From Mycobacterium sp. 852002-51971_SCH5477799-a (lineage in GTDB: Bacteria > Actinomycetota > Actinomycetes > Mycobacteriales > Mycobacteriaceae), in contig NZ_LZIF01000035.1 in assembly GCF_001667145.1 (NCBI RefSeq), positions 1-64,000 of the forward strand: a stretch of DNA of 64,000 nucleotides. Reading direction: 5' to 3'. The position numbers and the translations under genes were made by a program. This document shows positions 27,497 to 36,220 of the stretch, one piece after another; the first letter of the stretch is position 1, and every line of letters begins with the position of its first letter. The notes beneath the pieces are model-generated. The model was not told the DNA's origin. It did not search any database and worked only from the letters and a program-made list of their open reading frames with translations.

Positions 27497-27868
27497 TCAG
27501 GATTCCAGCCTGGCCCGTACGGCGGCCAGCCTATCCTCGAGTTCGGATTCAGCGATGACACCGCGCGCAACGAGCGAGTGGGCCAACGCAACCAGTCGGT
27601 TCTCAGGATAGGGCAGTTCTGAGTAGACGGTCGCTGACAGCGCGTCCTCATCGTCGCGCAGGTCGACGAAACCGAGAACCTTTGCGCCGCACCGACTATG
27701 GTCAATTGCATCGCAAATTCCGTTTAGGCTCGTCTGCCAGGGCGGTACCGGGTTGTCGACCCCGTGTTCGGCCGCCATGCGGCTCCAGACCTGGTTGCGT
27801 TGAACGATTTTCGCCAGCGGTGCCACAGTGGAGTCCCCGATGGGGGGCGGGGGGTGCGCGGTGCTCAT
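27497..27868 (-). CDS. Nitrile hydratase-type accessory or third subunit
   Basis: A 123-residue protein, last of the three-gene set. Its C-terminal half (SELPYPENRLVALAHSL followed by GVIAESELEDRLAAVRARL) resembles the helical hairpin near the N terminus of nitrile hydratase beta subunits. The same pattern is present in the beta-like subunit here (GRWLLAVARVLAEKH). Activator proteins that load metal into nitrile hydratases are also beta-like, and thiocyanate hydrolase and the ToyJKL hydratase have three subunits. It is therefore either a metal-loading accessory or a structural subunit. It starts seven bases after the alpha-like gene. Confidence 0.65.
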   Translation of the reverse strand: MSTAHPPPPIGDSTVAPLAKIVQRNQVWSRMAAEHGVDNPVPPWQTSLNGICDAIDHSRCGAKVLGFVDLRDDEDALSATVYSELPYPENRLVALAHSLVARGVIAESELEDRLAAVRARLES

Positions 27869-27875
27869 CGGTGTC

Positions 27876-28580
27876 TCACTGCTCTACGGGGTGGACGGCC
27901 GGACGCGTCTGCGTGATGACGTTGGTCGTCACTCCCGGCTTGGGCAACGCAACGCCGATCAGGCAATCGCGCGTGATGATCTCGACGAGCTGGTCTTCGG
28001 TCCAACCCTGCGTTCCGTCCGGACGAACGGGCATCACCATGAAGCGATGCTTCTGGTTGGAATCCTCCACCCGGATCTCGACGTCTTCCGGAAGGATCAG
28101 GCCGAATTCCGCGAGCACCTGTCGCGGCCAGCGCACGATGCGACGGCGATAGTTCGGCGTGCGGTACCACTCCGGCGAATTGCCCAGAATCGGGCGCGGG
28201 TAGCACGAGCACAACGTGCAGACGATGACATGATGCAACGTCGGAGTGTCTTCCAGCACATGCAAGGCGGTGAAGTCGCTCGGCGTTCCGAATCCGGTCG
28301 GTTCCAGCCAGTCGACGCCGACCTCCTTGCTGGCGGCGAGCGCATCCGAGCGCACCAACTCCTTGAAGTCGGGGTCGAGCCAGGCCCTGGCCACCAGGCG
28401 CGCCGCGGGAGTAGGGCCTATCTGTTCGGCGAATTCCGTGAAGCGGCGATGATCCTCGGCGGTGAAAATGCCCTTCTCGATGCACAATTCGCGAAGCGCG
28501 ATCTCTAGGACTTCGAAATCGGTGATTTCGTCCACCATGGGGGCGGCGGTGCGCTCGTGGTCGTGCTCGTGGGCCGTCAT
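27876..28580 (-). CDS. Nitrile hydratase alpha / thiocyanate hydrolase gamma-like subunit
   Basis: A 234-residue metal-binding subunit. The claw motif VCTLCSCYPRPILG near residues 125-138 is diagnostic; the three cysteines bind a non-corrin cobalt or iron, two being oxidised after translation. Threonine after the first Cys (CTLC) indicates cobalt; iron enzymes have CSLC. YP after the last Cys recalls thiocyanate hydrolase gamma. The start at 28580 is the better of two ATGs (28586 and 28580) given GGAAAGG upstream. The product would be an amide from a nitrile, or carbonyl sulfide and ammonia from thiocyanate. Confidence 0.87.
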   Translation of the reverse strand: MTAHEHDHERTAAPMVDEITDFEVLEIALRELCIEKGIFTAEDHRRFTEFAEQIGPTPAARLVARAWLDPDFKELVRSDALAASKEVGVDWLEPTGFGTPSDFTALHVLEDTPTLHHVIVCTLCSCYPRPILGNSPEWYRTPNYRRRIVRWPRQVLAEFGLILPEDVEIRVEDSNQKHRFMVMPVRPDGTQGWTEDQLVEIITRDCLIGVALPKPGVTTNVITQTRPAVHPVEQ

Positions 28581-28599
28581 GCTCATGTCCTTTCCGGCG

Positions 28600-29433
28600 C
28601 TATTCGGCCGATGCGAGCCACCGTTCGGGGATCTCGGTCTGCAACGTGTCGTTGTCGGGTCCGGTGTAGCCATGCCATAACTCGGAGAGGGTGAACCGGA
28701 CGATGTAGAACCACTCGGGTTGTTGGTCAGCCCCGTCCCAGGTCTCGTCCTCGGCGGCGGGGCTTTCGTATGAAACGACCGCGACCTCGCCCGTCGCGCC
28801 GCGCACATACTCCTGCGTGCGGGTGTAGAGCAACACGGGCAGCTCGCGCACCACGACCTTGTCGCCGACGTTGAATTTTGGCGTGCCGGCCTGCCCGGCG
28901 TACACCTGTGGATCACCCTTGCCGACAGCGTGCCGGTGGTGCCGGTTGCGAGTGACCGCGGCGGGGTCGCCTTCGGACTTGGGCCTGGCCTCCAGAGGTG
29001 TCATGCCTTTCTCGTAGCGGGTCTTGACCTCGGCCATGCGTTCGGCCAATTCACTGAGGCCGATGTGATGTTTTTCGGCGAGGACGCGCGCGACCGCCAG
29101 CAACCACCGGCCGTAGTAGGGGAGTCCGAGGTAGATGGTGCGGCCTAGGTCGACGTTGCCCATCCGCCGCCGCTCCTCGGACACCCAGATCCCACGCCAG
29201 CCGAGCACCTCACACATGACGTAGGTGTTGTGCTCCCAAATCTCATACTGCTTGTTCTCGAATTCGATGGGAGCGTCCGGCTCACCGCCGACGTCGTGGG
29301 GAGTCTTGACATAGGCGTTGAAGCGTTCGTGGTCAATGAGATCCGGTGTGGGAGCGTCCGGGAGTTCGGGGTAGGAGGATTGCAGCCGGGCCACCAGGTC
29401 CAGCTGTGCCGCTCGATCCGACGGAGTAGTCAT
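28600..29433 (-). CDS. Nitrile hydratase beta-like subunit
   Basis: A 277-residue subunit, first gene of the operon. The N-terminal part has the HDVGGEPDAPIEFE motif and a helical bundle. The C-terminal part from about residue 165 is the SH3-like barrel of beta subunits (FNVGDKVVVRELPVLLYTRTQEYVRG changed in part from the usual HxRxPxYxRG pattern). The arrangement is like nitrile hydratase beta as a single chain, not split as in thiocyanate hydrolase. Its ATG has GGAG five bases upstream. It is divergent from the crotonase gene at 29546. Confidence 0.82.
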   Translation of the reverse strand: MTTPSDRAAQLDLVARLQSSYPELPDAPTPDLIDHERFNAYVKTPHDVGGEPDAPIEFENKQYEIWEHNTYVMCEVLGWRGIWVSEERRRMGNVDLGRTIYLGLPYYGRWLLAVARVLAEKHHIGLSELAERMAEVKTRYEKGMTPLEARPKSEGDPAAVTRNRHHRHAVGKGDPQVYAGQAGTPKFNVGDKVVVRELPVLLYTRTQEYVRGATGEVAVVSYESPAAEDETWDGADQQPEWFYIVRFTLSELWHGYTGPDNDTLQTEIPERWLASAE

Positions 29434-29518
29434 CACAACTCCATTCGTCATGGAATGGGCCAGCGCCTCCATACACTTCACTCCCCGCGCGGACATTGCG
29501 CAACCGCAAAGCGAATTC

Positions 29519-29533
29519 GGAGAATAGATCTCC
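29519..29533. promoter_or_regulatory. Operator-like inverted repeat
   Basis: GGAGA, five bases, TCTCC is a perfect inverted repeat 13 bp before the crotonase start and about 85 bp before the divergent hydratase operon. A short palindrome TTGCGCAA lies at 29496-29503. They could bind a regulator of both transcripts, but no regulator gene is adjacent. Confidence 0.4.
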
Positions 29534-29545
29534 GGTAGTGTCACC

Positions 29546-30397
29546 ATGATGGAGCGGCGCGTCCTGGAAGCGGTCATTTATGAGCGCGAACCGCCGATTG
29601 CGCGGATCATTCTGAATCGGGTGGACAAGGCCAACACCAAGGACGCCGTCCTGGTCGGCGAGGTCGACGGCTGCCTGCACGAGGCCGACCGTGACAAGGA
29701 CATCAAGGTCGTCATTCTCAAGGCGAACGGCAAGGGGTTTTGCGGCGGCCATGTGGCGCGCTGGGGTCCGGACGAAAACCCGTACCCAGATTTCGGGGAC
29801 ACATTCGAGGACCTTTACAAGGGCACCGCTGATTTGTTTTTGTGGCCCACGCTGTACCTGTGGGAGTTCCCCAAGCCGACGATCTCGCAAATCCACGGTT
29901 ATTGCATGGGTGGCGGGATCTATCTCGGCTTGCTGACCGACTTCTGCGTCGCCTCCGAGGACGCGTATTTCCAGATGCCACTGGCTCAAAGCCTCGGCGA
30001 GCCCGGCGGGCACACGATGATCGAGCCGTGGCTGTTGATGAATTGGCATCGCACCATGGACTGGCTGCTGCTGGCGCCGACCCTGTCCGCGCAGCAGGCC
30101 CTCGATTGGGGCCTGCTCAACAAGGTGGTGCCGCGCGACGACCTCGAGGACACCGTGGAGGAGATGGCGCGCAGGATCGCCCAAATCCCGTTGACTACGC
30201 TGATGGCGGTCAAGAACAACGTGAAGCGCGCGTGGGAATTGATGGGCATGCGGGTGCATCTGCAGGTCAGTCACATCTTGACGAACATGGTCGGTGCGGC
30301 GTCCGACGTGCAGGCGCGCCGGGCGGAGTTGATGCAGTCGGGCATGAAGCCGCGGGACTTCGTCGACCGCGACGAGAAGGATTGCCCGCCAACGTGA
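29546..30397 (+). CDS. Enoyl-CoA hydratase/isomerase family protein
   Basis: A 283-residue crotonase. The first oxyanion-hole region is ANGKGFCGGHV, the second QIHGYCMGGGIYLGLLTDF, with DLVIASED-like continuation (FCVASEDAYF). The usual catalytic glutamates are not obvious, so hydratase, isomerase or hydrolase activity cannot be separated. It is a clear paralogue of the enzyme at 35092-35964 in the neighbouring operon (shared KANGKGFC, GYCxGGG, KRAWELMGMRVH). It diverges from the nitrile hydratase-like operon. Confidence 0.88.
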   Translation: MMERRVLEAVIYEREPPIARIILNRVDKANTKDAVLVGEVDGCLHEADRDKDIKVVILKANGKGFCGGHVARWGPDENPYPDFGDTFEDLYKGTADLFLWPTLYLWEFPKPTISQIHGYCMGGGIYLGLLTDFCVASEDAYFQMPLAQSLGEPGGHTMIEPWLLMNWHRTMDWLLLAPTLSAQQALDWGLLNKVVPRDDLEDTVEEMARRIAQIPLTTLMAVKNNVKRAWELMGMRVHLQVSHILTNMVGAASDVQARRAELMQSGMKPRDFVDRDEKDCPPT

Positions 30398-30413
30398 AAT
30401 GAGGTTCATGCTC

Positions 30414-30429
30414 GGCGGGAGTGCCCGCC
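30414..30429. terminator. Hairpin between convergent genes
   Basis: GGCGGG-AGTG-CCCGCC is a perfect six-base stem with a four-base loop. It lies between the stop codons of the crotonase gene and of the convergent flavoprotein gene, so it may stop transcription from both sides. There is no T-run, as is usual in mycobacteria. Confidence 0.5.
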
Positions 30430-32129
30430 TAGCGGCCCATCTCGCCCGCGATCCTGCGCCCTGCCGCATGGCGCGCGGCGACGTAACCGAACACCATGGA
30501 ACTGGCGATGCTCGCCCCGGCGCCGGGATACGTCCGCCCCATCACGGTCGCGGTGGTGTTGCCGGTGGCGTACAAGCCCTCGATCACTCGATCCTGTTCG
30601 TCGAGCACCTGGGCGTGCTCGTTGGTGACGACGCCGCCGCACGTCCCGACATCGGCGGGCAGCACCCTGGTGGCGTAATACGGTGCGGTGTCAAGGGGTC
30701 CGATGGCGGCGTTCGGACGATACCCGGGGTCGCCCAGGCAGTCGTTGTAGGCCGACTGGCCGCGGCCGAAATCGGGATCCAGCCCCTTGGTCGCGAACCG
30801 GTTGAATCGCTGGACCGTGCTCACCAGTTCGTCGGCGGGAAGGTCGATTTCGCGGGCGAGGTCGGTAAGCGTGGCGGCCCGCTTGACGGCGCCGGACTCG
30901 ATCAGCTCGGGGGGCAGCGGCTGGTTTCGCTTCAGCGGATTGGCGCTCGTGACGTACCTGCGCACATACCCCTCGTCGAAGATCATCCAGCACGGCACGG
31001 CCTTGTTCGCATACATCGCTTTGCCGACCTCGACGTAGGAGTTGGACTCGTTACAGAACCTCCGGGCGGTCGAGTCGACATAGATGGCCCCCGGACGCTG
31101 GCGCCCGGATCCCAGGGACGCGGCGACGGCACCGCCGTTGGCGATGAAAACCGAAGGCAGCCACCAGGCCTCGTCCAACAGGTCAGTCTTGGCGCCAAGC
31201 CGCATCGCCGCCTCGAGCACCTCACCGGTGTCGCCGGCGTTGGCGATCGACCACTTCCCTTCGTTGGGCTGGTCACCGCTGTAGCGGCGGCGCATTTCTG
31301 CGTTGTGGCCGAACCCGCCCGCGGCCAACAGCACCCCCTTGCGGGCCTCGACATTCAACGGCTTCCCGTCGCGGACAAGACGCACGCCGACCACTCGGCC
31401 GTCATCGACGACCAGATCCGTCATCGCCGCATCAGTCCACAGCGGGGGATTGCCGTCGCTGAGATCGATCAGCGCCTTGAGCATTTGTGCGATCAGCGAT
31501 GCGCCGTTGGTGAGGATTTGACGTCGCCTGACCCGCGCCATCGCGGTGCGCAGGAATACTTGCGCTGCGACGGCGAAGGCGCGTGGCGCGCGGTTGAAAT
31601 ACTGGACGGACCGTAACTCGTTGGTCAGCACCACGTATCCGTAGTTCCTGGCCAGCGGCGGCTGCACCTTGTCGCTCCAGGTGCCGAGCTTCGCGGCGTC
31701 AAAGGGAATTCCCTCGACGGCGCGGCCGGAGGCGTTGCCGCCCTTGTGGTTCGGGTAGTAGTCGCTCCAGCCCGCACACCGGATCAGTTGGATCCCTTTG
31801 CGGGTGAGGAAGTTGATCATTTCGAAGCCCGCCGTCAGGAACATCTCGCGGCGCTCGGGCGAAGATGGGGCGCCGATGTCACCGACCACGTCGGCCAGAT
31901 AAGCCAGGCCGTCCTCGTGCGAGTCCGCGATGCGGTCGACCCGCATCAGCGGGTTGTTCGGCAGCCAGACGATGCCGCCCGACAGCCCTGTCGAACCGCC
32001 GACCAATGGCTGCTTTTCGACGATCAGCGGTTCGAGTCCGCAGTCCAGTGCGGCCAGCCCGGCGACCATGCCGCCCCCGCCGCTGCCCGCGATGACCAGG
32101 TCCGCGGAGCGGTCCCATCGGGTGCTCAT
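30429..32129 (-). CDS. FAD-dependent dehydrogenase, 3-ketosteroid delta1-dehydrogenase-like
   Basis: A 566-residue flavoprotein. The FAD motif is ADLVIAGSGGGGMVAGLAA near residues 9-27, followed by EKQPLVGGSTGLSGG, typical of the KstD/fumarate reductase group. The C-terminal FAD contact is GLYATGNTTATVMGRTYPGAGASI near residue 520. Related enzymes desaturate 3-ketosteroids or other cyclic ketones. The start overlaps the Rieske gene stop, so it is the last gene of the eight-gene operon. Confidence 0.9.
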   Translation of the reverse strand: MSTRWDRSADLVIAGSGGGGMVAGLAALDCGLEPLIVEKQPLVGGSTGLSGGIVWLPNNPLMRVDRIADSHEDGLAYLADVVGDIGAPSSPERREMFLTAGFEMINFLTRKGIQLIRCAGWSDYYPNHKGGNASGRAVEGIPFDAAKLGTWSDKVQPPLARNYGYVVLTNELRSVQYFNRAPRAFAVAAQVFLRTAMARVRRRQILTNGASLIAQMLKALIDLSDGNPPLWTDAAMTDLVVDDGRVVGVRLVRDGKPLNVEARKGVLLAAGGFGHNAEMRRRYSGDQPNEGKWSIANAGDTGEVLEAAMRLGAKTDLLDEAWWLPSVFIANGGAVAASLGSGRQRPGAIYVDSTARRFCNESNSYVEVGKAMYANKAVPCWMIFDEGYVRRYVTSANPLKRNQPLPPELIESGAVKRAATLTDLAREIDLPADELVSTVQRFNRFATKGLDPDFGRGQSAYNDCLGDPGYRPNAAIGPLDTAPYYATRVLPADVGTCGGVVTNEHAQVLDEQDRVIEGLYATGNTTATVMGRTYPGAGASIASSMVFGYVAARHAAGRRIAGEMGR

Positions 32130-33532
32130 GGTGCCTCCGAGCCGAACCCGAGATCGGCGATCGGTACATCGATGGTGGTGTTCGTCTTCTGGATGGCGGG
32201 CAGCAGGGTGTCGTACGGAAGGCCGGCCAGGAAACCGTCGATGACCCGTTCGAAGTTCGAGATCAGTCCCTCGATCTGGTCGGACAACCGCATGAATTCA
32301 AAGCCCTTGGAGTGCAGGCCTTTCTGTTGTCTCGGTAGATTGGAGAAATCCTGGGCGGGGATGGGCGGCCAGCGCGGATCATCGGGAGCCATGGGTTCCG
32401 GAGGTATGGGTTTGCCGGCCGACGCATCCGCCGGATAACGGGTGAGCGACCAGATCTCGAACAGCGTCTCCTCGGGACCCAGCGGGCGAATGCGATACGA
32501 GGATGCGCTGCTGTAGGTCGGCAGGATGAAGTGGTGCGGGAAGGCGAATCCGATCGCGTCGGTGATTCCGCGCCGGTCCAGGTCGTTGAGGTCGGGCATG
32601 CCGCTGCCACGGGCGCGGTGCCAGTTGACGACGGCATCGTTGAGGGCGCTGCGCCACACCGCCATCGCCCCGGCCGGGTCGGCAGGCAACTCGATGTTCT
32701 GCAGGCCCTCGGCGATGCGGATGTCGTTTTCATGCGTCATACCGCCCATGCCGTCGCCGAGGGTGCGCATGAAATACAGGCTGCTTGCGACGACGGGATG
32801 CACTGCCGCGGAAGGCTCGCCGGTCTGCGCGGACGGCAGCAGCTGCGGGTGGGTCTGCGGGACGTGGTAGCCCTCCATGAACGCCGCCGTCGCCAACTTC
32901 CAATTCACCGGCAGCCGGCACGATTGCCACCACTCCACGCGCAGCGAATCCACCTGCCACGCATCGTAGGTCGACGCGAACGGCTCCATCCAGTCACGCA
33001 ACGGCGGTGCGTCGTCGTCCAAATTGATCCACGCGCAACCACCCCAGAGCTCACAGCGCACGGAGACCAACTCCAGGTCGTCTTTGCCCATGTTCTCGTC
33101 CGCGAACGCTTCGGGTCGCAGGACGAACGTGTTGCGGCCATCGATGCCCCAGCACCAGCCGTGAAATGGGCACACGAAGGTTCGCCGATTCCCGTTGCCT
33201 TCCACCAACTTCACCCCGCGGTGGCGGCAGGCGTTGTGGTAGGCCCGCACGTTGTGGTCGTCCACCCGGACGACGATGATCGACTCGTCGAGGATTTCGT
33301 ATTCGACGAAATCGCCGGCTCTGGGGATCTCCTCGAGCCGGCAGGCCATCTGCCACACCCGTGGCCAGAACATCTCCGCCTCCAGCGCGAAGAACGCCGG
33401 ATCGTAGTAGCGCTGCTTGGGGATTCGATCGACGGTCTGGACCGCCCACGGCACCGGTAGCGGCGTCCAGTTGACCCCCGCCCGGCGCGGCGGTTGCGCG
33501 TTGGAGATCTCGTTGCCCATTCCTATAGCCAT
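32126..33532 (-). CDS. Rieske non-haem iron oxygenase, large subunit
   Basis: A 468-residue ring-hydroxylating oxygenase. The [2Fe-2S] site is CRHRGVKL plus CPFHGWCWG near residues 101-130. The mononuclear iron site is visible as NWKLATAAFMEGYHVPQTHP near 205-225. It needs a reductase, and none is encoded next to it. Hydroxylation or demethylation are both possible for this family. Its position in front of the KstD-like gene recalls steroid or terpenoid ring attack, but this is inference. Confidence 0.92.
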   Translation of the reverse strand: MAIGMGNEISNAQPPRRAGVNWTPLPVPWAVQTVDRIPKQRYYDPAFFALEAEMFWPRVWQMACRLEEIPRAGDFVEYEILDESIIVVRVDDHNVRAYHNACRHRGVKLVEGNGNRRTFVCPFHGWCWGIDGRNTFVLRPEAFADENMGKDDLELVSVRCELWGGCAWINLDDDAPPLRDWMEPFASTYDAWQVDSLRVEWWQSCRLPVNWKLATAAFMEGYHVPQTHPQLLPSAQTGEPSAAVHPVVASSLYFMRTLGDGMGGMTHENDIRIAEGLQNIELPADPAGAMAVWRSALNDAVVNWHRARGSGMPDLNDLDRRGITDAIGFAFPHHFILPTYSSASSYRIRPLGPEETLFEIWSLTRYPADASAGKPIPPEPMAPDDPRWPPIPAQDFSNLPRQQKGLHSKGFEFMRLSDQIEGLISNFERVIDGFLAGLPYDTLLPAIQKTNTTIDVPIADLGFGSEAP

Positions 33533-33553
33533 CTCGTCATCCCTTGTGTCACA

Positions 33554-35083
33554 TCACAAGATCCGCGATACTCGCCCCTGCCAGTAGCGGTCGCGGATGC
33601 GTCTCTTGTACAGCTTTCCGTTCGGGTCGCGCGGCAGGGAGTCGAATTCGACGGTGCGCGGGCACTTGTAGCCGGCCAGGTGAGTCCGGCAGTAGTCGAC
33701 GAGTTCGGCCTCGAGCTCGGGTCCGGGCACCACGCCGTCGGCCGGCTGCACCACGGCCTTGACCTCTTCGCCGAATTCGTCGTTGGGAACCCCGAATACC
33801 GCGGCGTCGACCAGCTTCGGATGCATGACGAGCAGATTCTCCACCTCTTGCGGGTAGATGTTGACCCCGCCCGAGACGATCATGAAAGTCGAGCGGTCGG
33901 TGAGATACAGGAACCCGTCGCGGTCGACGTAGCCCATGTCGCCGAGCGATCGCCACCCGCGGTCGTTGTACACCGATGCGGTCTTGGCGGGGTCCTTGAA
34001 GTATTCGAAGTCGGGCCCACCCTCGAAGTACAGCTCGCCGCATTCGCCAACGGGAAGTTCTTGCCCGTCCTCGCCGAGCACGTGCACCGGGGCCATCGGA
34101 ATCCCCACGGAGCCAGGATGGGCGAGCCATTCCTGCGGACCGATCGTCGTCCCCGCGAATCCCTCGGTGCCGCCGTAGTATTCGTGAATGATGGGTCCGA
34201 ACCACTCCATCATCCGGTGCTTGACATCGACCGGGCAGGGCGCGGCCGCGTGAATGACGCACCGCAGGCTGGACACGTCGTAGCGTTCGCGAACCGCCAC
34301 GGGCAACTTGAGCATCCGCACGAACATCGTCGGCACGAACTGCGCGTGGGTCACCCGGTGGGTCTCGATCAGACGCAACACGGCCTCGGCGTCGAACCTG
34401 CGCATGAGGATCGACGCAGCGCCTACCCGGTTGGCCGCCATGGTGTAGTTCACCCCCGCCGCGTGATACAGCGGCGCGGGGGACAGGTACACACTCGAGG
34501 AGGTCATGCCGTATTTGTGGATCAGCGCCATCTCGAGCACCGACTGTGCCCAGGACCCGTTGCCGTCGACGGGAAGCGGCCGTCGCACCGCCTTGGGTCG
34601 TCCGGTGGTGCCGGACGAATAGAGCATCTCCGATCCGTCCGAAACCGGTGGAGCGCCGCCCGCCGCCGCCAAAGCGTCTTCGTAGGATCGCCAGCCCGAC
34701 AGGGGACCGCCGACGCAGAGATGCGCGACCAGGGCGGCGTTGGCATCGCGGATGTGCGCGGCCAGTTCGGGCATCGAGGCATCGACGAACACGGCCTTGG
34801 CGTCCGAGTCGTCGATGACGTAGCTGGCTTCGTCGGGGATGAAGTGGGTGTTGACCGCGGTGTAGTAGAGCCCGGAAAGCTGGGCGCCCCAGGTGATTTC
34901 GAAGAACTCCGGCCGGTTGGGCAGCATCAGCGCCACGCCATCGCCGCGGCGCAGCCCCGCGTCATGCAACGCGGCGGCCACCCGTTGGCTGCGCGCATAC
35001 AGTTCGCCGAACGAGATCGTGCCGCCGTCGGTGATCAGCGCCGGCGACTGTGCGGCTGCGATCGCGTGATCGGCGATGTTCAC
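33554..35083 (-). CDS. Acyl-CoA synthetase (AMP-dependent, FadD type)
   Basis: A 509-residue ANL-superfamily ligase. The P-loop is MLYSSGTTGRPKAV near residues 178-191. Later motifs are YYGGTEGF, GWRSLGDMGYVDRDGFLYLTDR and the C-terminal catalytic lysine region PRDPNGKLYKRRIR. It activates a carboxylic acid to its CoA thioester through an acyl adenylate. It is eight bases after the crotonase stop, so the pair probably acts one after the other. Confidence 0.93.
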   Translation of the reverse strand: MNIADHAIAAAQSPALITDGGTISFGELYARSQRVAAALHDAGLRRGDGVALMLPNRPEFFEITWGAQLSGLYYTAVNTHFIPDEASYVIDDSDAKAVFVDASMPELAAHIRDANAALVAHLCVGGPLSGWRSYEDALAAAGGAPPVSDGSEMLYSSGTTGRPKAVRRPLPVDGNGSWAQSVLEMALIHKYGMTSSSVYLSPAPLYHAAGVNYTMAANRVGAASILMRRFDAEAVLRLIETHRVTHAQFVPTMFVRMLKLPVAVRERYDVSSLRCVIHAAAPCPVDVKHRMMEWFGPIIHEYYGGTEGFAGTTIGPQEWLAHPGSVGIPMAPVHVLGEDGQELPVGECGELYFEGGPDFEYFKDPAKTASVYNDRGWRSLGDMGYVDRDGFLYLTDRSTFMIVSGGVNIYPQEVENLLVMHPKLVDAAVFGVPNDEFGEEVKAVVQPADGVVPGPELEAELVDYCRTHLAGYKCPRTVEFDSLPRDPNGKLYKRRIRDRYWQGRVSRIL

Positions 35084-35091
35084 CAGCGGTC

Positions 35092-35964
35092 CTAAGTTGT
35101 TGCGGCGCCGTCGGTCTGGGCGGCGGCCGCGGCCTGGCGGCGGGCCTGCTCGGAGGGCAGCACCTTGTCCTTGAACACCGTCTGGATCAGCTCCTGCACA
35201 TCCTTGCTGATGGAGGCGAGCGCGACGAGATCGTTGGAGCTCTGCCAGTGCACCCGCATGCCCATCAGTTCCCAGGCGCGCTTCAGGTTGGCCTTGGTGG
35301 CCAGCAGGGTCGTCATCGGCGCCTGGGCGATGTGGCGGGCGATGGCCTCGACCCGGGCGTCGAGTTGGTCGCGTGGGACGACCTCATTGACCAGCCCGAC
35401 GTCGAGAGCCTTCTTGGCATCGATCACCTCGGCGAGGTACAGGTAATACGCCGCGCGCCGCCAGTTCATGAACACCCAAGGCTCGATGGAGCATTCACCG
35501 GATGGCATGCCGAAACCCTGCAGGGGCGGGTAGGAGAAGTACGCATCCTCCGATGCGATGACGATATCGGTCGTCAGCCCGTAGTGGGTGCCGCCGCCCA
35601 CGCAATACCCGTGCACCTGCGCGATGGTCGGTTTGGAGAATTCCCACAGGTTCAGGATCGGCTTGACGAAGAGGTCCGTCTGCGGTTTCCACGGCGTGCC
35701 CATCACTTTGGCGCCCTCGACGAACGACGGGTAGTCGACGGCGTTGTTGCCGATGGCGTGTCCCGAGCAGAAGCCCTTGCCGTTGGCCTTCATGATCAGC
35801 ACTTTGATGTCGTAGTCGCGATCGGCGTCCAACAGCGCGGCGTCGACCTCTTCGGCCAGCTTCTGGTCCTGGGCGTTGGCCTTCTCCGGCCAGTTCAGCG
35901 TGACGCGGGCGATCGGGCCCTCTTTCTCGTAGATGATTCTCTCGCGGGTCTCGTTGAGATCCAT
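35092..35964 (-). CDS. Enoyl-CoA hydratase/isomerase family protein
   Basis: A 290-residue crotonase, paralogue of the one at 29546. Key regions are MKANGKGFCSGHAIGN and QVHGYCVGGGTHYGLTTDIVIASED. The C-terminal tail is Ala/Gln-rich. Conserved glutamates are again not obvious. It lies between the lipoyl protein (19 bp) and the CoA ligase (8 bp). Confidence 0.88.
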   Translation of the reverse strand: MDLNETRERIIYEKEGPIARVTLNWPEKANAQDQKLAEEVDAALLDADRDYDIKVLIMKANGKGFCSGHAIGNNAVDYPSFVEGAKVMGTPWKPQTDLFVKPILNLWEFSKPTIAQVHGYCVGGGTHYGLTTDIVIASEDAYFSYPPLQGFGMPSGECSIEPWVFMNWRRAAYYLYLAEVIDAKKALDVGLVNEVVPRDQLDARVEAIARHIAQAPMTTLLATKANLKRAWELMGMRVHWQSSNDLVALASISKDVQELIQTVFKDKVLPSEQARRQAAAAAQTDGAATT

Positions 35965-35983
35965 CAGGCTTTACCTCTCCTCG

Positions 35984-36220
35984 TTATGACGTGATCACGC
36001 CGATTTCGGCGCCGATGTCGTAGGTGGTCCCGACCTGGCCCGTCCAGCTGACAGTGCCGGACGCTCCCGCTTCGATCTCCTGTTCCACCTTCTCGGTGGC
36101 GATCACGTAGATCGGCGTGCCCGCCTCGACGTGCTCACCGGCGCCCACGAGCAGTCCGGTGAGTTCGGCTTCGGAGACCGCCACCGAGACGCGGGGGATG
36201 CGAATGATGAAGTCAGCCAT
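35984..36220 (-). CDS. Stand-alone lipoyl (biotinyl-lipoyl) carrier protein
   Basis: A 78-residue protein that is only a lipoyl domain. The modified lysine is in the turn IATEKVEQEIEA, near residue 47. Normally this domain is the N-terminal part of an E2 acyltransferase; here no catalytic E2 domain follows. Its start overlaps the end of the E1-beta gene by eight bases. It probably accepts the acyl or aldehyde group from the E1 pair. Confidence 0.88.
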   Translation of the reverse strand: MADFIIRIPRVSVAVSEAELTGLLVGAGEHVEAGTPIYVIATEKVEQEIEAGASGTVSWTGQVGTTYDIGAEIGVITS

